Under the pieces are notes generated by a model. It did no database searches, was not told the origin of the DNA, and saw only the letters and a list, made by a program, of their open reading frames with translations. The position numbers and the translations under genes were made by a program. Positions 16,879 through 25,244 of a stretch of 64,000 nucleotides of DNA are shown in pieces. The stretch is from Streptosporangium nondiastaticum (GTDB lineage: Bacteria > Actinomycetota > Actinomycetes > Streptomycetales > Streptomycetaceae), in the NCBI RefSeq assembly GCF_003011965.1, contig NZ_PXWG01000005.1, positions 1 to 64,000 of the forward strand, written 5' to 3'. How positions within the stretch are numbered: the first letter of the stretch is position 1; every line of letters begins with the position of its first letter.

Positions 16879-18120
16879 ATGGCCATTCGCGAGCCTGAGC
16901 GGGAACAGGCGTCGGAGCCGGCGTCGGAGCCGGTGCCGGAACCGGTGCCAGAACGACGCGCCTCCGGGCGGCGTGGACTGCTGACAGGGCTCGCCGGGCT
17001 CGCCGCGGGGGCCGCACTCGGGGCCGGCAAGCCTCCCGCGCCCGCGCCGCCGGGCCTCGTCTTCATCGGCGCGTACACGTCCGTACCGGGCGGAGGCACC
17101 GGCTCCGGGACCGGCTCCGGCTCCGGGACCGGCTCCGGTATCGGCCTCGCCTCGTACGACCGGCGGACGGGCCGGATGACCGCGGCGGGAGTGATCGAGG
17201 GGGTGCCCGACCCGTCCTACCTGGCGCTGCACCCGCGCGGCCACACCCTCTACGCCGTCAACGAGCAGCAGAACGGCACTGTGACGGCCGTCCGGCTGGC
17301 CGACCGCCGGATCCTGGGGACGCGGACCACCGGCGGCGCCCTGCCGTGCCACGTGTCGGTCCACCCGAGCGGTCGCTGGCTGCTGACCGCCAACTACTTC
17401 TCGGGCAGCGTCGCCGTTCACCCGATCGACGCAACGGGCGGCCTGGCCGAACCGTCCGACGTGGTCCCCCACCTCGTCCCCCCGCCCGGCCCGGGCCAGG
17501 AGAGCGCGCACGCCCACCAGATCATCACCAGCCCCGACGGCCGCTTCGTCCTCGCCGTGGATCTCGGCAACGATACGGTGTACACGTATCGCCTGGACCC
17601 AACCGCCGGACGGCTCACGCGAATTGCCCATGTGAGCCTCGCGCCGGGAGCGGGCCCGCGCCATCTGACCTTCCACCCCCGCGGCAAGTTCGCGTATCTG
17701 GCGAACGAACTCGACAACACGGTCGTCGTCTGCGCCTACGACCCGGCGACGGGTGACCTCAGCCCGGGACCGGCACGGCCCACCGGCTCCGGCACCGGCG
17801 GCACCAGGAACTATCCGGCGCAGATTTTGGTCGGAAAGTCGGGCCGTTTCGCGTATCTCGCCAACCGGGGGCACAACAGCATCGCCCGCTATGCCGTCGA
17901 GGCGTCCGGCGCACGGCTGCGCCTGCTGAACACCGAGCCGGTGCGCGGCGACTTCCCGCGCCACATCGCCTTCTCCCCCGACGAGCGCCTGCTCTTCGCG
18001 GCCAACCAGCGGTCAGGTTCTGTGACCGTGTTCCGGGCCGATCCCGGGAGCGGCAGGCTGACGCCTTCCGGAGCCTCGTATACCGCTCCGGGTGCTGCCT
18101 GCACCTTGGTTCGCTTTTGA
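16879..18120 (+). CDS. Secreted lactonase-family beta-propeller protein (YbhE/6-phosphogluconolactonase type)
   Basis: This 413-residue protein has a twin-arginine-like signal (ASGRRGLLTGLAGLAAGAALGAG, about residues 27-50), so it is probably exported folded. The rest is a seven-bladed propeller with the lactonase signatures GVPDPSYLALHPRGHTLYAVNE, GPRHLTFHPRGKFAYLANEL and GDFPRHIAFSPDERLLFAANQ. Repetitive stretches of Pro-Glu and Gly-Ser-Thr lie on either side of the signal. Family members open sugar lactones, though the secreted ones are seldom characterised. The upstream oxidase remnant suggests an ancestral oxidase-lactonase pair. Confidence 0.88.
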   Translation: MAIREPEREQASEPASEPVPEPVPERRASGRRGLLTGLAGLAAGAALGAGKPPAPAPPGLVFIGAYTSVPGGGTGSGTGSGSGTGSGIGLASYDRRTGRMTAAGVIEGVPDPSYLALHPRGHTLYAVNEQQNGTVTAVRLADRRILGTRTTGGALPCHVSVHPSGRWLLTANYFSGSVAVHPIDATGGLAEPSDVVPHLVPPPGPGQESAHAHQIITSPDGRFVLAVDLGNDTVYTYRLDPTAGRLTRIAHVSLAPGAGPRHLTFHPRGKFAYLANELDNTVVVCAYDPATGDLSPGPARPTGSGTGGTRNYPAQILVGKSGRFAYLANRGHNSIARYAVEASGARLRLLNTEPVRGDFPRHIAFSPDERLLFAANQRSGSVTVFRADPGSGRLTPSGASYTAPGAACTLVRF

Positions 18121-18149
18121 CATTGTTTATCCCCTTCTCGGCGGGTGAC

Positions 18150-18185
18150 GAGAACTCGAATGACGACTTGTCGTCATCGGTTCTC
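18150..18185. promoter_or_regulatory. Nested inverted repeat between the lactonase and the diaminopropionate cluster
   Basis: ATGACGAC (18160-18167) and GTCGTCAT (18170-18177) form an 18-bp palindrome. It is flanked by GAGAAC (18150-18155) and GTTCTC (18180-18185). The element is 30 bases after the lactonase stop and could be its terminator. The symmetric core and absence of a T run also fit a repressor operator for the downstream genes. Confidence 0.55.
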
Positions 18186-18268
18186 ATGGACCGGCGAGGC
18201 GTGTCCGGGCCAGAGTTGATCAACAGGGAGTGGCGGCCCGGCCTGCCGCCGCGCAACGGGGGGATCTC

Positions 18269-18328
18269 ATGTGGAGTACGCGTTTCTTACTGCCTCTCCT
18301 GACACCCTTTGCGCTGACGCGCCCGTAA
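18269..18328 (+). CDS. Putative 19-residue leader ORF with a TTA codon
   Basis: The ORF ATG 18269-TAA 18328 has GGGGGG five bases before its start and encodes MWSTRFLLPLLTPFALTRP. Codon 7 is TTA, the rare leucine codon that needs the bldA tRNA in Streptomyces. It lies 118 bases before sbnA, in a 326-base gap with no other gene (18121-18446). It is too short to call firmly. A role as a translated leader, or a chance ORF, are both possible. Confidence 0.35.
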   Translation: MWSTRFLLPLLTPFALTRP

Positions 18329-18446
18329 CAGCAGGCCGGTGGAAAAGAGCAGGTCGGTGATGTTCCCACCTGCCGCAGTCCGCCGCCACGCCGGCCCGCC
18401 CGGGACACGGGGAAACCCCGGGGTACGCGGAAATGCGAGGCGATCA

Positions 18447-19439
18447 ATGATCTATCAGAGCACCCACGAAATGATTCTGGACGATGTTTTTCTCGACCTG
18501 TCCGGCTTCATATCAGGAGTAAATCTCCTGCTCAAGGTCGAAGGCTTCAACCCGGCCGGTTCCATCAAGATGAAAGCCGCTGTCGGCCTGCTCGAGGATG
18601 CGGAGGACCGGGGCCTCCTGGCGCCCGGCGGGCACGTCATCGAATCCTCCTCGGGCAATCTCGGCATCGCGCTGAGCTCGGTGTGCGCCGCCCGCGGCTA
18701 CCGCTTCACCTGCGTGGTCGACCCCAACACGTCCGCCCACAGCATCGCGCTGATGCAGGCCTACGGCGCGGAGGTCGTGTCCGTCGACCAGCGGGACAGC
18801 AACGGGGGCTTCCTGCAGTCCCGTATCGACTACATTCACCGGCGCATCGCCGCCGATCCCGCACTCGTCTGGCCCAACCAGTACGCGAACCCGGCCAATC
18901 CCAGGGCGCATTACGAGCGCACGGCGGCCGCGATCGTCAAGCAGGGGCTCGACATCGACTACCTCTTCGTCGGAGCCGGAACCACCGGGACGCTGATGGG
19001 CTGCGTCGCATACTTCCGGGAGAACTCCCCGCGGACAAAGGTGATCGCCGTCGACACCGTCGGTTCCGTCACCTTCGGAAACCCGCCCGGAAGGCGCCAC
19101 ATACCGGGGCTGGGCACCAGCAGGCGGCCCGAGATCCTCGATCCGGAACGGATCGAGGACATCGAGCACGTGGCCATGGTCCCCGAGATCGAAGCCGTCC
19201 ACATGTGCCGGCTGCTGGCCGCGCGGCGCGGCATCGCGGCCGGCGGCTCGACCGGGTCGGTGCTGGCCGCCGTCGAGCGTCAGAGGGAGCAAATCCCGTC
19301 CGGCGCACGGGTCGTGGCGATCGCACCCGACCTCGGGGACCGGTATCTCAGCACCATCTATGACGACGCGTGGGTGGAGGAACGGTTCGGCGCGGACGCG
19401 TTGCCTCTGTCGCTGCCGCGTCCACGGGTTCCGGCGTAG
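18447..19439 (+). CDS. sbnA: SbnA-type PLP enzyme (O-phosphoserine plus glutamate to the Dap precursor)
   Basis: This 330-residue protein belongs to the cysteine-synthase fold type II family. It starts at ATG 18447 behind GCGAGG. The PLP lysine is in NPAGSIKMK (Lys41), followed by ESSSGNLGIALS, the phosphate-binding VGAGTTGTLMG and a GGSTGSVLA loop. SbnA joins O-phospho-L-serine and L-glutamate to give N-(1-amino-1-carboxy-2-ethyl)-glutamate. The match in length and motifs, and the adjacent SbnB-like gene, make Dap synthesis more likely than cysteine synthesis. Confidence 0.88.
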   Translation: MIYQSTHEMILDDVFLDLSGFISGVNLLLKVEGFNPAGSIKMKAAVGLLEDAEDRGLLAPGGHVIESSSGNLGIALSSVCAARGYRFTCVVDPNTSAHSIALMQAYGAEVVSVDQRDSNGGFLQSRIDYIHRRIAADPALVWPNQYANPANPRAHYERTAAAIVKQGLDIDYLFVGAGTTGTLMGCVAYFRENSPRTKVIAVDTVGSVTFGNPPGRRHIPGLGTSRRPEILDPERIEDIEHVAMVPEIEAVHMCRLLAARRGIAAGGSTGSVLAAVERQREQIPSGARVVAIAPDLGDRYLSTIYDDAWVEERFGADALPLSLPRPRVPA

Positions 19440-19507
19440 CCCTCTTCCACAGTCACGAAGTCCTCATTCCTGAGCCCATGAGTTTCCAACTTATCGAAGG
19501 GATAGCG

Positions 19508-20515
19508 ATGTTCGAGTTCAGCGTCATCGGCGGAAAGACCGCACGGGACATCATCGCCCGTACGCGGCAGCAGATCGTCTCGGAGGTGCGCGACACCTAT
19601 CTGACCCACCACGCGGGCGAGTCGGTCAATCCCAACAGCTATTTCCTGCGCTTTCCTGACAAGCCCGACAGCCGCATCATCGCGCTGCCGGCCTACCTGG
19701 GAGGCAAGGCCGACGTCGCGGGCATCAAGTGGATCAGCAGCTTCCCCGCCAACATCACCAAGGGGTTCCCGCGCGCCTCCGCGGCCCTCCTGCTCAACGA
19801 CTACGAGACCGGCTACCCCTTCGCCTGCCTGGAGGCCTCCCAGATCAGCGCGGCCCGTACCGCCGCCTCGGCCGTCCTGGCCGCGGAACAGCTGACCGGC
19901 GGGCGGACCGCCCGGCGGCTGACCATCGTCGGCGCAGGCATCATCGCCCGCAACATCCTGGAGTTCTTCACCGCCCAGGAGTGGTCCGTGGACGAGCTGG
20001 TCATCCACGACCGGCTGCCCGAGTACAGCAAGGCCTTCGCCGAGTACGCCACCTCCTCGCTGGGCCACCGGACAACCACCGAGGACGACCTGACGGCCGC
20101 CCTGACCGGCTCCGACCTCGTCGTCCTGGCCACCACGGCCGGTGAGCCGTACATCACGGACCCCGCCACCTTCGCCGCCGGCCAGGTCGTGCTGAACGTC
20201 TCGCTGCGCGACATCGGCCCGGAGATCATCCTGGGGGCGCAGAACATCCTCGACGACGTCGACCACTGCATGACGGCCAACACCTCGCCGCACCTGGCCG
20301 AGCAGAAGTACGGCCACCGCGACTTCATCGACGGCACGCTCGCGGACGTCATCCGCGGTGACGTCCGGCCCGTCGAGGACCGTCCGGTGATCTTCTCCCC
20401 GTTCGGGCTGGGCGTCCTCGACCTCGCCGTCGGCATGCACGTCTACCGCACGGCGCGGGAGAGCGGCGAGGCCGTGGACGTGCCGGACTTCTTCGGCGAG
20501 ACCCGCCGGTGGTGA
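19508..20515 (+). CDS. sbnB: SbnB-type NAD-dependent dehydrogenase (releases L-2,3-diaminopropionate)
   Basis: This 335-residue protein is of the ornithine cyclodeaminase/mu-crystallin fold and is nearly the same length as SbnB. The NAD-binding motif is IVGAGIIARNILEF (residues 140-153). KWISSFPANITKGFPRASA and the SLRDIGPEIILGAQNILDDVDH segment are typical of the family. SbnB oxidatively cleaves the SbnA product to L-2,3-diaminopropionate and 2-oxoglutarate. ATG 19508 follows GAAGGGA. It lies 68 bases after sbnA and overlaps the FAD-protein gene. Confidence 0.9.
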   Translation: MFEFSVIGGKTARDIIARTRQQIVSEVRDTYLTHHAGESVNPNSYFLRFPDKPDSRIIALPAYLGGKADVAGIKWISSFPANITKGFPRASAALLLNDYETGYPFACLEASQISAARTAASAVLAAEQLTGGRTARRLTIVGAGIIARNILEFFTAQEWSVDELVIHDRLPEYSKAFAEYATSSLGHRTTTEDDLTAALTGSDLVVLATTAGEPYITDPATFAAGQVVLNVSLRDIGPEIILGAQNILDDVDHCMTANTSPHLAEQKYGHRDFIDGTLADVIRGDVRPVEDRPVIFSPFGLGVLDLAVGMHVYRTARESGEAVDVPDFFGETRRW

Positions 20516-22563
20516 CGGTGACTTCTTCCAAGGCTGCCCCCACTTTTTCCTTGCCCACAGAAGGTGCTTTGTCTACCGAACCCGGCGTCTGCATCATCGG
20601 TTTCGGCTCCCGCGGCCTCGGCGTCCTGGAGCGGATCGTCACCCTGACCGCGGCCCCCGAATGGGGCGCCCGGCCCTTCACCGTCGACGTCGTCGACCCG
20701 CGGTGCGACGCCATCGGCATTCACGACCCGGCCCAGCCGGATTACCTGTTGCTCAACACCACTTGCAGCCAGGTCTCGCCGTTCCCCGAGGAGGCGACCG
20801 TCGGCGACACCGTCGGCGACCGCGGGCCCAACCTGTACGAATGGGTGCGGGAACGCGGCCTCCGGCTGGCCGAGGACGGCTACACGCTCGGCTCCGAAGG
20901 CCGCGAGATACGCGCGGACGACTACCTTCCGCGCCGCATCCTCGGCGAGTACCTCTCCTGGTTCCTCCAGCGGGTCGTGGACCGCGCGCCCGGCCACCTG
21001 GTGATCCGCTTCCACCGGACGGAGGCCGTGGAACTCACGGTCCTGCCCGACGGCAACCGCCGTGTCGTCCTCGACGACGGCGGCGTCCTGACCACCCCGT
21101 ACGTCTTCCTCACCACCGGACACACCCCGCCGGCCGCCCTGCCCGAGCAGGACCGGCCGCTGGGGGAGCACCGCAGGGTCCGCGAGATCTACCCGCCGGT
21201 GAGCCGGTTCGCCGGCATCCGGCCCGGACAGACGGTCGCCCTCGCGGGCACCGGCCTGTCCGGCATGGACGCCCTCGCGGCGCTCACCCTCGGCCGCGGC
21301 GGCAGGTACACCACGGTCGACGGGACGCTGCGGTACGTCCCGAGCGGAGCCGAGCCCCGCATCCTGCTGTACTCCCGCACGGGGCTGCCCTTCCGCGCCC
21401 GCCCCCGGGCCAACCGGCAAGGCCCGCTGTACGAGCCCCTGGTGTTCACGGCGGAGGCCGTCGACCGCCTGCGGGCCGACGCGCCCGAGGACGGCCTCAG
21501 CCTCCACGGCGACCTGCTGCCGCTCGTCCGCACGGAAATGCGCATCGCCTTCCACCTCCGCTGCGCGGGACTGCTCGGCGGCGATGGGAACCGTAGGGCC
21601 GAAGACCGTACGGTTGAAGACCGTACGGCTGAGGACCGTACGGCTGAAGACCGAACGGCAGACGCCCTCCGCGAGGCCGTGGCGGCCGGACGTCTGGACT
21701 CCGAGCTGGACAGGCTGGACGCCGAGCACCGCGCGGCCTTCGGGCTCCTGGACCCCGAGGAGCTGCTCTTCCCCGAGCCGGGCGACCTCTCCGGCAGCGG
21801 CGCCTACCAGGACTGGTACGGCGGCCGCCTCGCGGAGGACCTGGAGCAGGCCGAGCTCGGCCTGGCCGGCAGCCCGCTCAAGGCCGCGCTGGAGGTGCTC
21901 CGTGACCGCCGTGAGCTGATACGCAGGGCCGTCGACTTCGCGGGGCTCGACGAGAAGTCCCACGACGAGTTCTACGGGTCCTTCACCGCCGTGCTGAACC
22001 GGTCCGTGACCGGCCCCCAGCTGGACCGGCACCAGGAGCTGCTCGCCCTGCTCCGGGCCGGGGTGGCCGCCGTCCCGCTGGGGCCCGAGCCGGAGGTGGC
22101 CTGGGACGAGGCGGGCGATCGCTGGCGGCTGTCCTCCACCCGGCTGGCCGAGCCGTACTCCACCACCGCCGACTGGCTCTGCCACGCCACGTCCGGGCAG
22201 CCGGACGTCGAGCGCACGGGCAGCCGGTTGCTCGCCGGCCTGGTCCGTACGGGCACCATCCGCCGGCACCGGGCCGCCGTGGGGAACAGCCGGGGCGTGG
22301 ACCTCACGCGCGGCCTGCACCCGGTCGGCAGCGACGGTGCGGCGGACGAGCGGATGTGGGTGCTCGGCCCGCTGTCCGAGGGCACCACGTTCTACAACCA
22401 CTACGTGCCGTCGCCGGGCGGGTTCTCGCGGGCGCTGAACGACGCGCACGGGAGTGTGGTGGAGATGCTCGCGGCAGCGGGTGAGGCAGGGGGCGAAACC
22501 GCGGCAGAGGTGTCCGAAAAGAAGTCACCCACAGAGACATCATCCGCAAAGGTGGCTCTGTGA
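20509..22563 (+). CDS. FAD/NAD(P)-binding oxidoreductase-like protein
   Basis: This 684-residue protein has an N-terminal dinucleotide-binding motif (CIIGFGSRGLGVLE, about residues 28-41) of the FAD_NAD_binding_9 type and a second Rossmann motif (VALAGTGLSGMDALAAL, about 243-259). It has no membrane segment. Its own reaction is unknown; such proteins can be flavin monooxygenases or oxidoreductases. Its GTG start overlaps the sbnB stop, and TTG 20570 behind AGAAGG is an alternative. A 60-bp tract in the middle encodes AEDRT-type pentapeptides. Being coupled between sbnB and the permease, it probably acts on Dap or a derivative. Confidence 0.72.
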   Translation: MVTVTSSKAAPTFSLPTEGALSTEPGVCIIGFGSRGLGVLERIVTLTAAPEWGARPFTVDVVDPRCDAIGIHDPAQPDYLLLNTTCSQVSPFPEEATVGDTVGDRGPNLYEWVRERGLRLAEDGYTLGSEGREIRADDYLPRRILGEYLSWFLQRVVDRAPGHLVIRFHRTEAVELTVLPDGNRRVVLDDGGVLTTPYVFLTTGHTPPAALPEQDRPLGEHRRVREIYPPVSRFAGIRPGQTVALAGTGLSGMDALAALTLGRGGRYTTVDGTLRYVPSGAEPRILLYSRTGLPFRARPRANRQGPLYEPLVFTAEAVDRLRADAPEDGLSLHGDLLPLVRTEMRIAFHLRCAGLLGGDGNRRAEDRTVEDRTAEDRTAEDRTADALREAVAAGRLDSELDRLDAEHRAAFGLLDPEELLFPEPGDLSGSGAYQDWYGGRLAEDLEQAELGLAGSPLKAALEVLRDRRELIRRAVDFAGLDEKSHDEFYGSFTAVLNRSVTGPQLDRHQELLALLRAGVAAVPLGPEPEVAWDEAGDRWRLSSTRLAEPYSTTADWLCHATSGQPDVERTGSRLLAGLVRTGTIRRHRAAVGNSRGVDLTRGLHPVGSDGAADERMWVLGPLSEGTTFYNHYVPSPGGFSRALNDAHGSVVEMLAAAGEAGGETAAEVSEKKSPTETSSAKVAL
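21601..21660. repeat. Four in-frame 15-bp repeats in the FAD-protein gene
   Basis: Four units (first GAAGACCGTACGGTT) follow one another and encode EDRTV/EDRTA pentapeptides. Because the unit is a multiple of three, copy number can change without breaking the frame. Confidence 0.9.
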
Positions 22564-24095
22564 ACGCTGCTCTCGCAACCCTCCCCATCCTCGTCACGCT
22601 GGGACTCCTCGCCCTCGGCGTGCGCGCGCTCTACGCGGCCCTGTCCGCACTGGCCACCGCGATCGTCATCACGGCCACGTCCTTCCGCACCCCGCTCGGC
22701 GAACTCGGGCACGCGGAACAGCACATGCTGCCGACGATCGTCGAACTGGCCGCGATCCTCTTCGGCGGCATCCTGCTCAGCGAGCTGATGACGCGTACCG
22801 GAGCACAGTCCCGGCTGGGCAACTGGATAGGCAGCGCCTGCAGTTCGCCCAGCCGTGCCGTGCTGCTCGTCATGCTTGGAGTGACGCCTTTCGCCGAATC
22901 GCTCACCGGCTTCGGCATCGGCGTCATCGTGGCCATCCCCCTCCTGCGCCAACTGGGCCTGCCACCGGCGAAGGCCGCCGTCGTCGGCCTGCTGGGGCTG
23001 GTCACGGTGCCCTGGGGATCCCTGGCGCCGGGCAGTCTGGTCGCGGCGGAGCTCGGAGGGGTCGATTTCCAGCAACTGGGCATCGACTCCGCCTTCCTCT
23101 CCGCACCGGTCTTCCTCATCACCGGATCGGCCGCGCTGATCGTCGCGCTCGGCGTGCGCCGTGCCGTGGCCTCGGCCGGTGACCTCGTCCTGGCCGTTGC
23201 CGCCCTCTGGGGCACCGTCTGGGCCGTCAACACCTTCATCGGCGTGCCGCTGGCCGGCGTCCTCGGCGGACTCGTCACCATGGTCGTCCTGCTGCTCGTC
23301 TCGCGGCTGCTGGAGCAGGACGGCGCGGGCACGCGGCGGGAGCCCATCGGCCGGACCCTCTCCCCGTACGCGTTCCTCGTCATCGGCCTCCTGATCAGCC
23401 GGCTCATCCTGGAGTCGGCGGGTGTCAAGGAGGGGTGGTGGACGGTCGTCGCCGGCCCCGGTGGCTGGCTGCTCCTGACCGCCGCCCTCACGCCGAAGCT
23501 GCTGGGGGCCGGTGAGCCCGTGCTGGGCACGGCCGCTCGCGCGGCGCTCGGCCGCTGGTGGCAGGTGACCCTGACGACGGTCGTGTTCCTGACCCTGGGC
23601 ACCCTGCTCACCGTGACCGGCATGAGCCGGGAGCTCGCCGAGGCCTGCGCCTCGATCGGCTCCTCCTACCTCGTGCTCGCGCCCTGGATCGGCGCCATCG
23701 GCGGCTTCCTCGCCGGCTCCAACACCGGTGCCAACGCGATGTTCGCCGCCAGCCAGGCGAACACCGCCGAGGCCCTCGGCTACTCCACCGGCCACCTCGT
23801 GGCGGTGCAGAACGTGAGCGCGGCGCTCGCCTCGGGCGCCTCCAGCGCCCGCGTCGTCCTGGCGGCGCAGCTGGCGGAGAACGCGCCGGGGCCGGCGGCC
23901 GCGGCGGTCGTGCCGGAGCGGGAAGCCGTATCCGCATCGGGGGGCCGCACGGCGACGCCGGTGCTGCAGGCCCCGGCGGAGGTGGAGACGGCGACGAGCC
24001 GCCCGGTCGACACGCGCTGGGTGCTGCGCACGGTGCTGTCGGTGCACGCGCTCGTGTTCCTGACGACGGGAGCGATAGCGGTCGTGTGGCAGTAA
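22560..24095 (+). CDS. Lactate-permease-family transporter
   Basis: This 511-residue protein has about 12-13 transmembrane helices and starts at GTG 22560, overlapping the FAD-protein stop by four bases. It carries the LctP-family motifs PFAESLTGFGIGVIVAIPLL (about residues 109-128) and GSNTGANAMFAASQ (near residue 386). LctP proteins carry lactate, glycolate and related 2-hydroxyacids with protons. In this cluster it could export or import the product. The final cytoplasmic stretch is rich in Ala/Glu/Thr. Confidence 0.85.
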   Translation: MNAALATLPILVTLGLLALGVRALYAALSALATAIVITATSFRTPLGELGHAEQHMLPTIVELAAILFGGILLSELMTRTGAQSRLGNWIGSACSSPSRAVLLVMLGVTPFAESLTGFGIGVIVAIPLLRQLGLPPAKAAVVGLLGLVTVPWGSLAPGSLVAAELGGVDFQQLGIDSAFLSAPVFLITGSAALIVALGVRRAVASAGDLVLAVAALWGTVWAVNTFIGVPLAGVLGGLVTMVVLLLVSRLLEQDGAGTRREPIGRTLSPYAFLVIGLLISRLILESAGVKEGWWTVVAGPGGWLLLTAALTPKLLGAGEPVLGTAARAALGRWWQVTLTTVVFLTLGTLLTVTGMSRELAEACASIGSSYLVLAPWIGAIGGFLAGSNTGANAMFAASQANTAEALGYSTGHLVAVQNVSAALASGASSARVVLAAQLAENAPGPAAAAVVPEREAVSASGGRTATPVLQAPAEVETATSRPVDTRWVLRTVLSVHALVFLTTGAIAVVWQ

Positions 24096-24190
24096 GAGAG
24101 AAACGAAAGACGCAAGCGCGGAAGAGCGTAAGCGCGAAAGAACGAAAGAGCCGACCGACAGAAGAACCGTAGAACCGTAGAACGGAAGAA
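24096..24190. repeat. Purine-rich repetitive spacer between the permease and dehydrogenase genes
   Basis: About 95 bases are almost all A and G with repeated AGCGCGAAAG/GAACGAAAG-like steps, then tandem GAACCGTA units at 24164-24171 and 24172-24179 and a diverged third unit. It is strikingly AT-richer than its surroundings and directly precedes the ribosome site of the dehydrogenase. Confidence 0.7.
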
Positions 24191-24195
24191 GTGAA

Positions 24196-25167
24196 ATGAC
24201 GCACCCGGTAGTGCTGATAGCCGACCCACTCTCGCCCGCGGCGGTCGACGCGCTGGGCGAAGGTGTTGAGATCCGCCATGTCGACGGTACGGACCGGGCC
24301 GCGCTGCTGGCAGCCGTCCGGGACGCCGACGCCCTGCTCGTCCGCAGCGGCACCCGCGCCGACGCCGAGGTCATCGATGCCGCGCCGCGCCTCAAGGTCA
24401 TCGGCCGGGCGGGCGTCGGCCTCGACAACGTCGACGTGGCCGCGGCCACCCGCGCCGGCGTCCTCGTGGCCAACACGCCCACGGCCAACATCGTCAGCGC
24501 CGCGGAGATGACCTGCGCACTGCTGCTGGCGGCGGCCCGTAACGTCCCGCAGGCCGGCCACGCCCTGAAGCAGGGTTCCTGGGAGCGCAGCCGCTTCACG
24601 GGCGTGGAACTCTCGGGCAAGGTGCTCGGCGTCGTGGGCCTGGGCCGCATCGGCGTGCTGGTGGCCGAGCGGCTGACGGCCTTCGGCATGAAGGTGATCG
24701 CCTACGACCCGTACGTGGTGGGGGATCGCGCCACGGACCTCGGCATCGAGCTGACCGGCCTCGACGACCTCCTCACCCGTGCCGACTTCGTGACGGTCCA
24801 CCTCCCCCGGACCCCGGAGACGACCGGCCTCATCGGCCACCGGGAACTCCGCAAGGCCAAGCCCACCGCGTACTTCGTCAACGTCGCCCGCGGCGGCATC
24901 ATCGACGAGGCCGCCCTGACCGACGCCCTGCGCACCGGCCGCATCGCCGGCGCGGCCCTGGACGTCTTCGAGAACGAGCCGCCCGCGGACTCCCCCCTCC
25001 TGACCCTGGACAACGTGGTGGTCACCCCGCACCTGGGCGCCTCGACCCGGGAGGCCCAGGAGAAGGCGGGCACCCAGGTGGCGAGGTCGGTGTCCCTGGC
25101 CCTGAAGGGCGCCCCGGTCCCGGACGCGGTGAACAATCCGCGCCCCTTCGCGGGGGCCCTCGGCTAA
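24196..25167 (+). CDS. D-2-hydroxyacid dehydrogenase, short phosphoglycerate-dehydrogenase type
   Basis: This 323-residue protein has the NAD motif GVVGLGRIGVLVAERL (about residues 146-161) and the catalytic Arg (NVARGGII, about 231), Glu (FENEPP, about 261) and His (TPHLGAST, about 278). It lacks the C-terminal ASB/ACT regulatory domains of most actinobacterial SerA, so serine feedback is unlikely. It could supply 3-phosphohydroxypyruvate and so O-phosphoserine to SbnA, or act on another 2-hydroxyacid. It starts at ATG 24196 after GGAAGAAGTG. Confidence 0.85.
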   Translation: MTHPVVLIADPLSPAAVDALGEGVEIRHVDGTDRAALLAAVRDADALLVRSGTRADAEVIDAAPRLKVIGRAGVGLDNVDVAAATRAGVLVANTPTANIVSAAEMTCALLLAAARNVPQAGHALKQGSWERSRFTGVELSGKVLGVVGLGRIGVLVAERLTAFGMKVIAYDPYVVGDRATDLGIELTGLDDLLTRADFVTVHLPRTPETTGLIGHRELRKAKPTAYFVNVARGGIIDEAALTDALRTGRIAGAALDVFENEPPADSPLLTLDNVVVTPHLGASTREAQEKAGTQVARSVSLALKGAPVPDAVNNPRPFAGALG

Positions 25168-25208
25168 GGCCTGTCCTGACGCTCGCGGACCGTCCCGAAA
25201 CGGTCGAC

Positions 25209-25244
25209 TCTTACTTCGAGTCTTACTCCGGGTCTTACTTCGGG
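25209..25244. repeat. Three 12-bp repeats spanning the metalloprotease stop
   Basis: Three 12-bp units starting TCTTACTYCG lie at 25209-25220, 25221-25232 and 25233-25244. Each unit holds a TAA on the minus strand, and the third is the real stop codon of the metalloprotease, so the stop codon itself has been duplicated. Confidence 0.85.

Noticed and set aside
18121..18446. Zur or IdeR box before the diaminopropionate genes
   Set aside because: No match to the recalled Streptomyces Zur (TGAAAATGATTTTCA-like) or IdeR/DmdR (TTAGG-TAACCTAA-like) pattern was found.
18447..19439. Simple cysteine synthase call for the PLP enzyme
   Set aside because: The adjacent SbnB-like gene and SbnA-like length and motifs point to diaminopropionate synthesis rather than sulfide addition.
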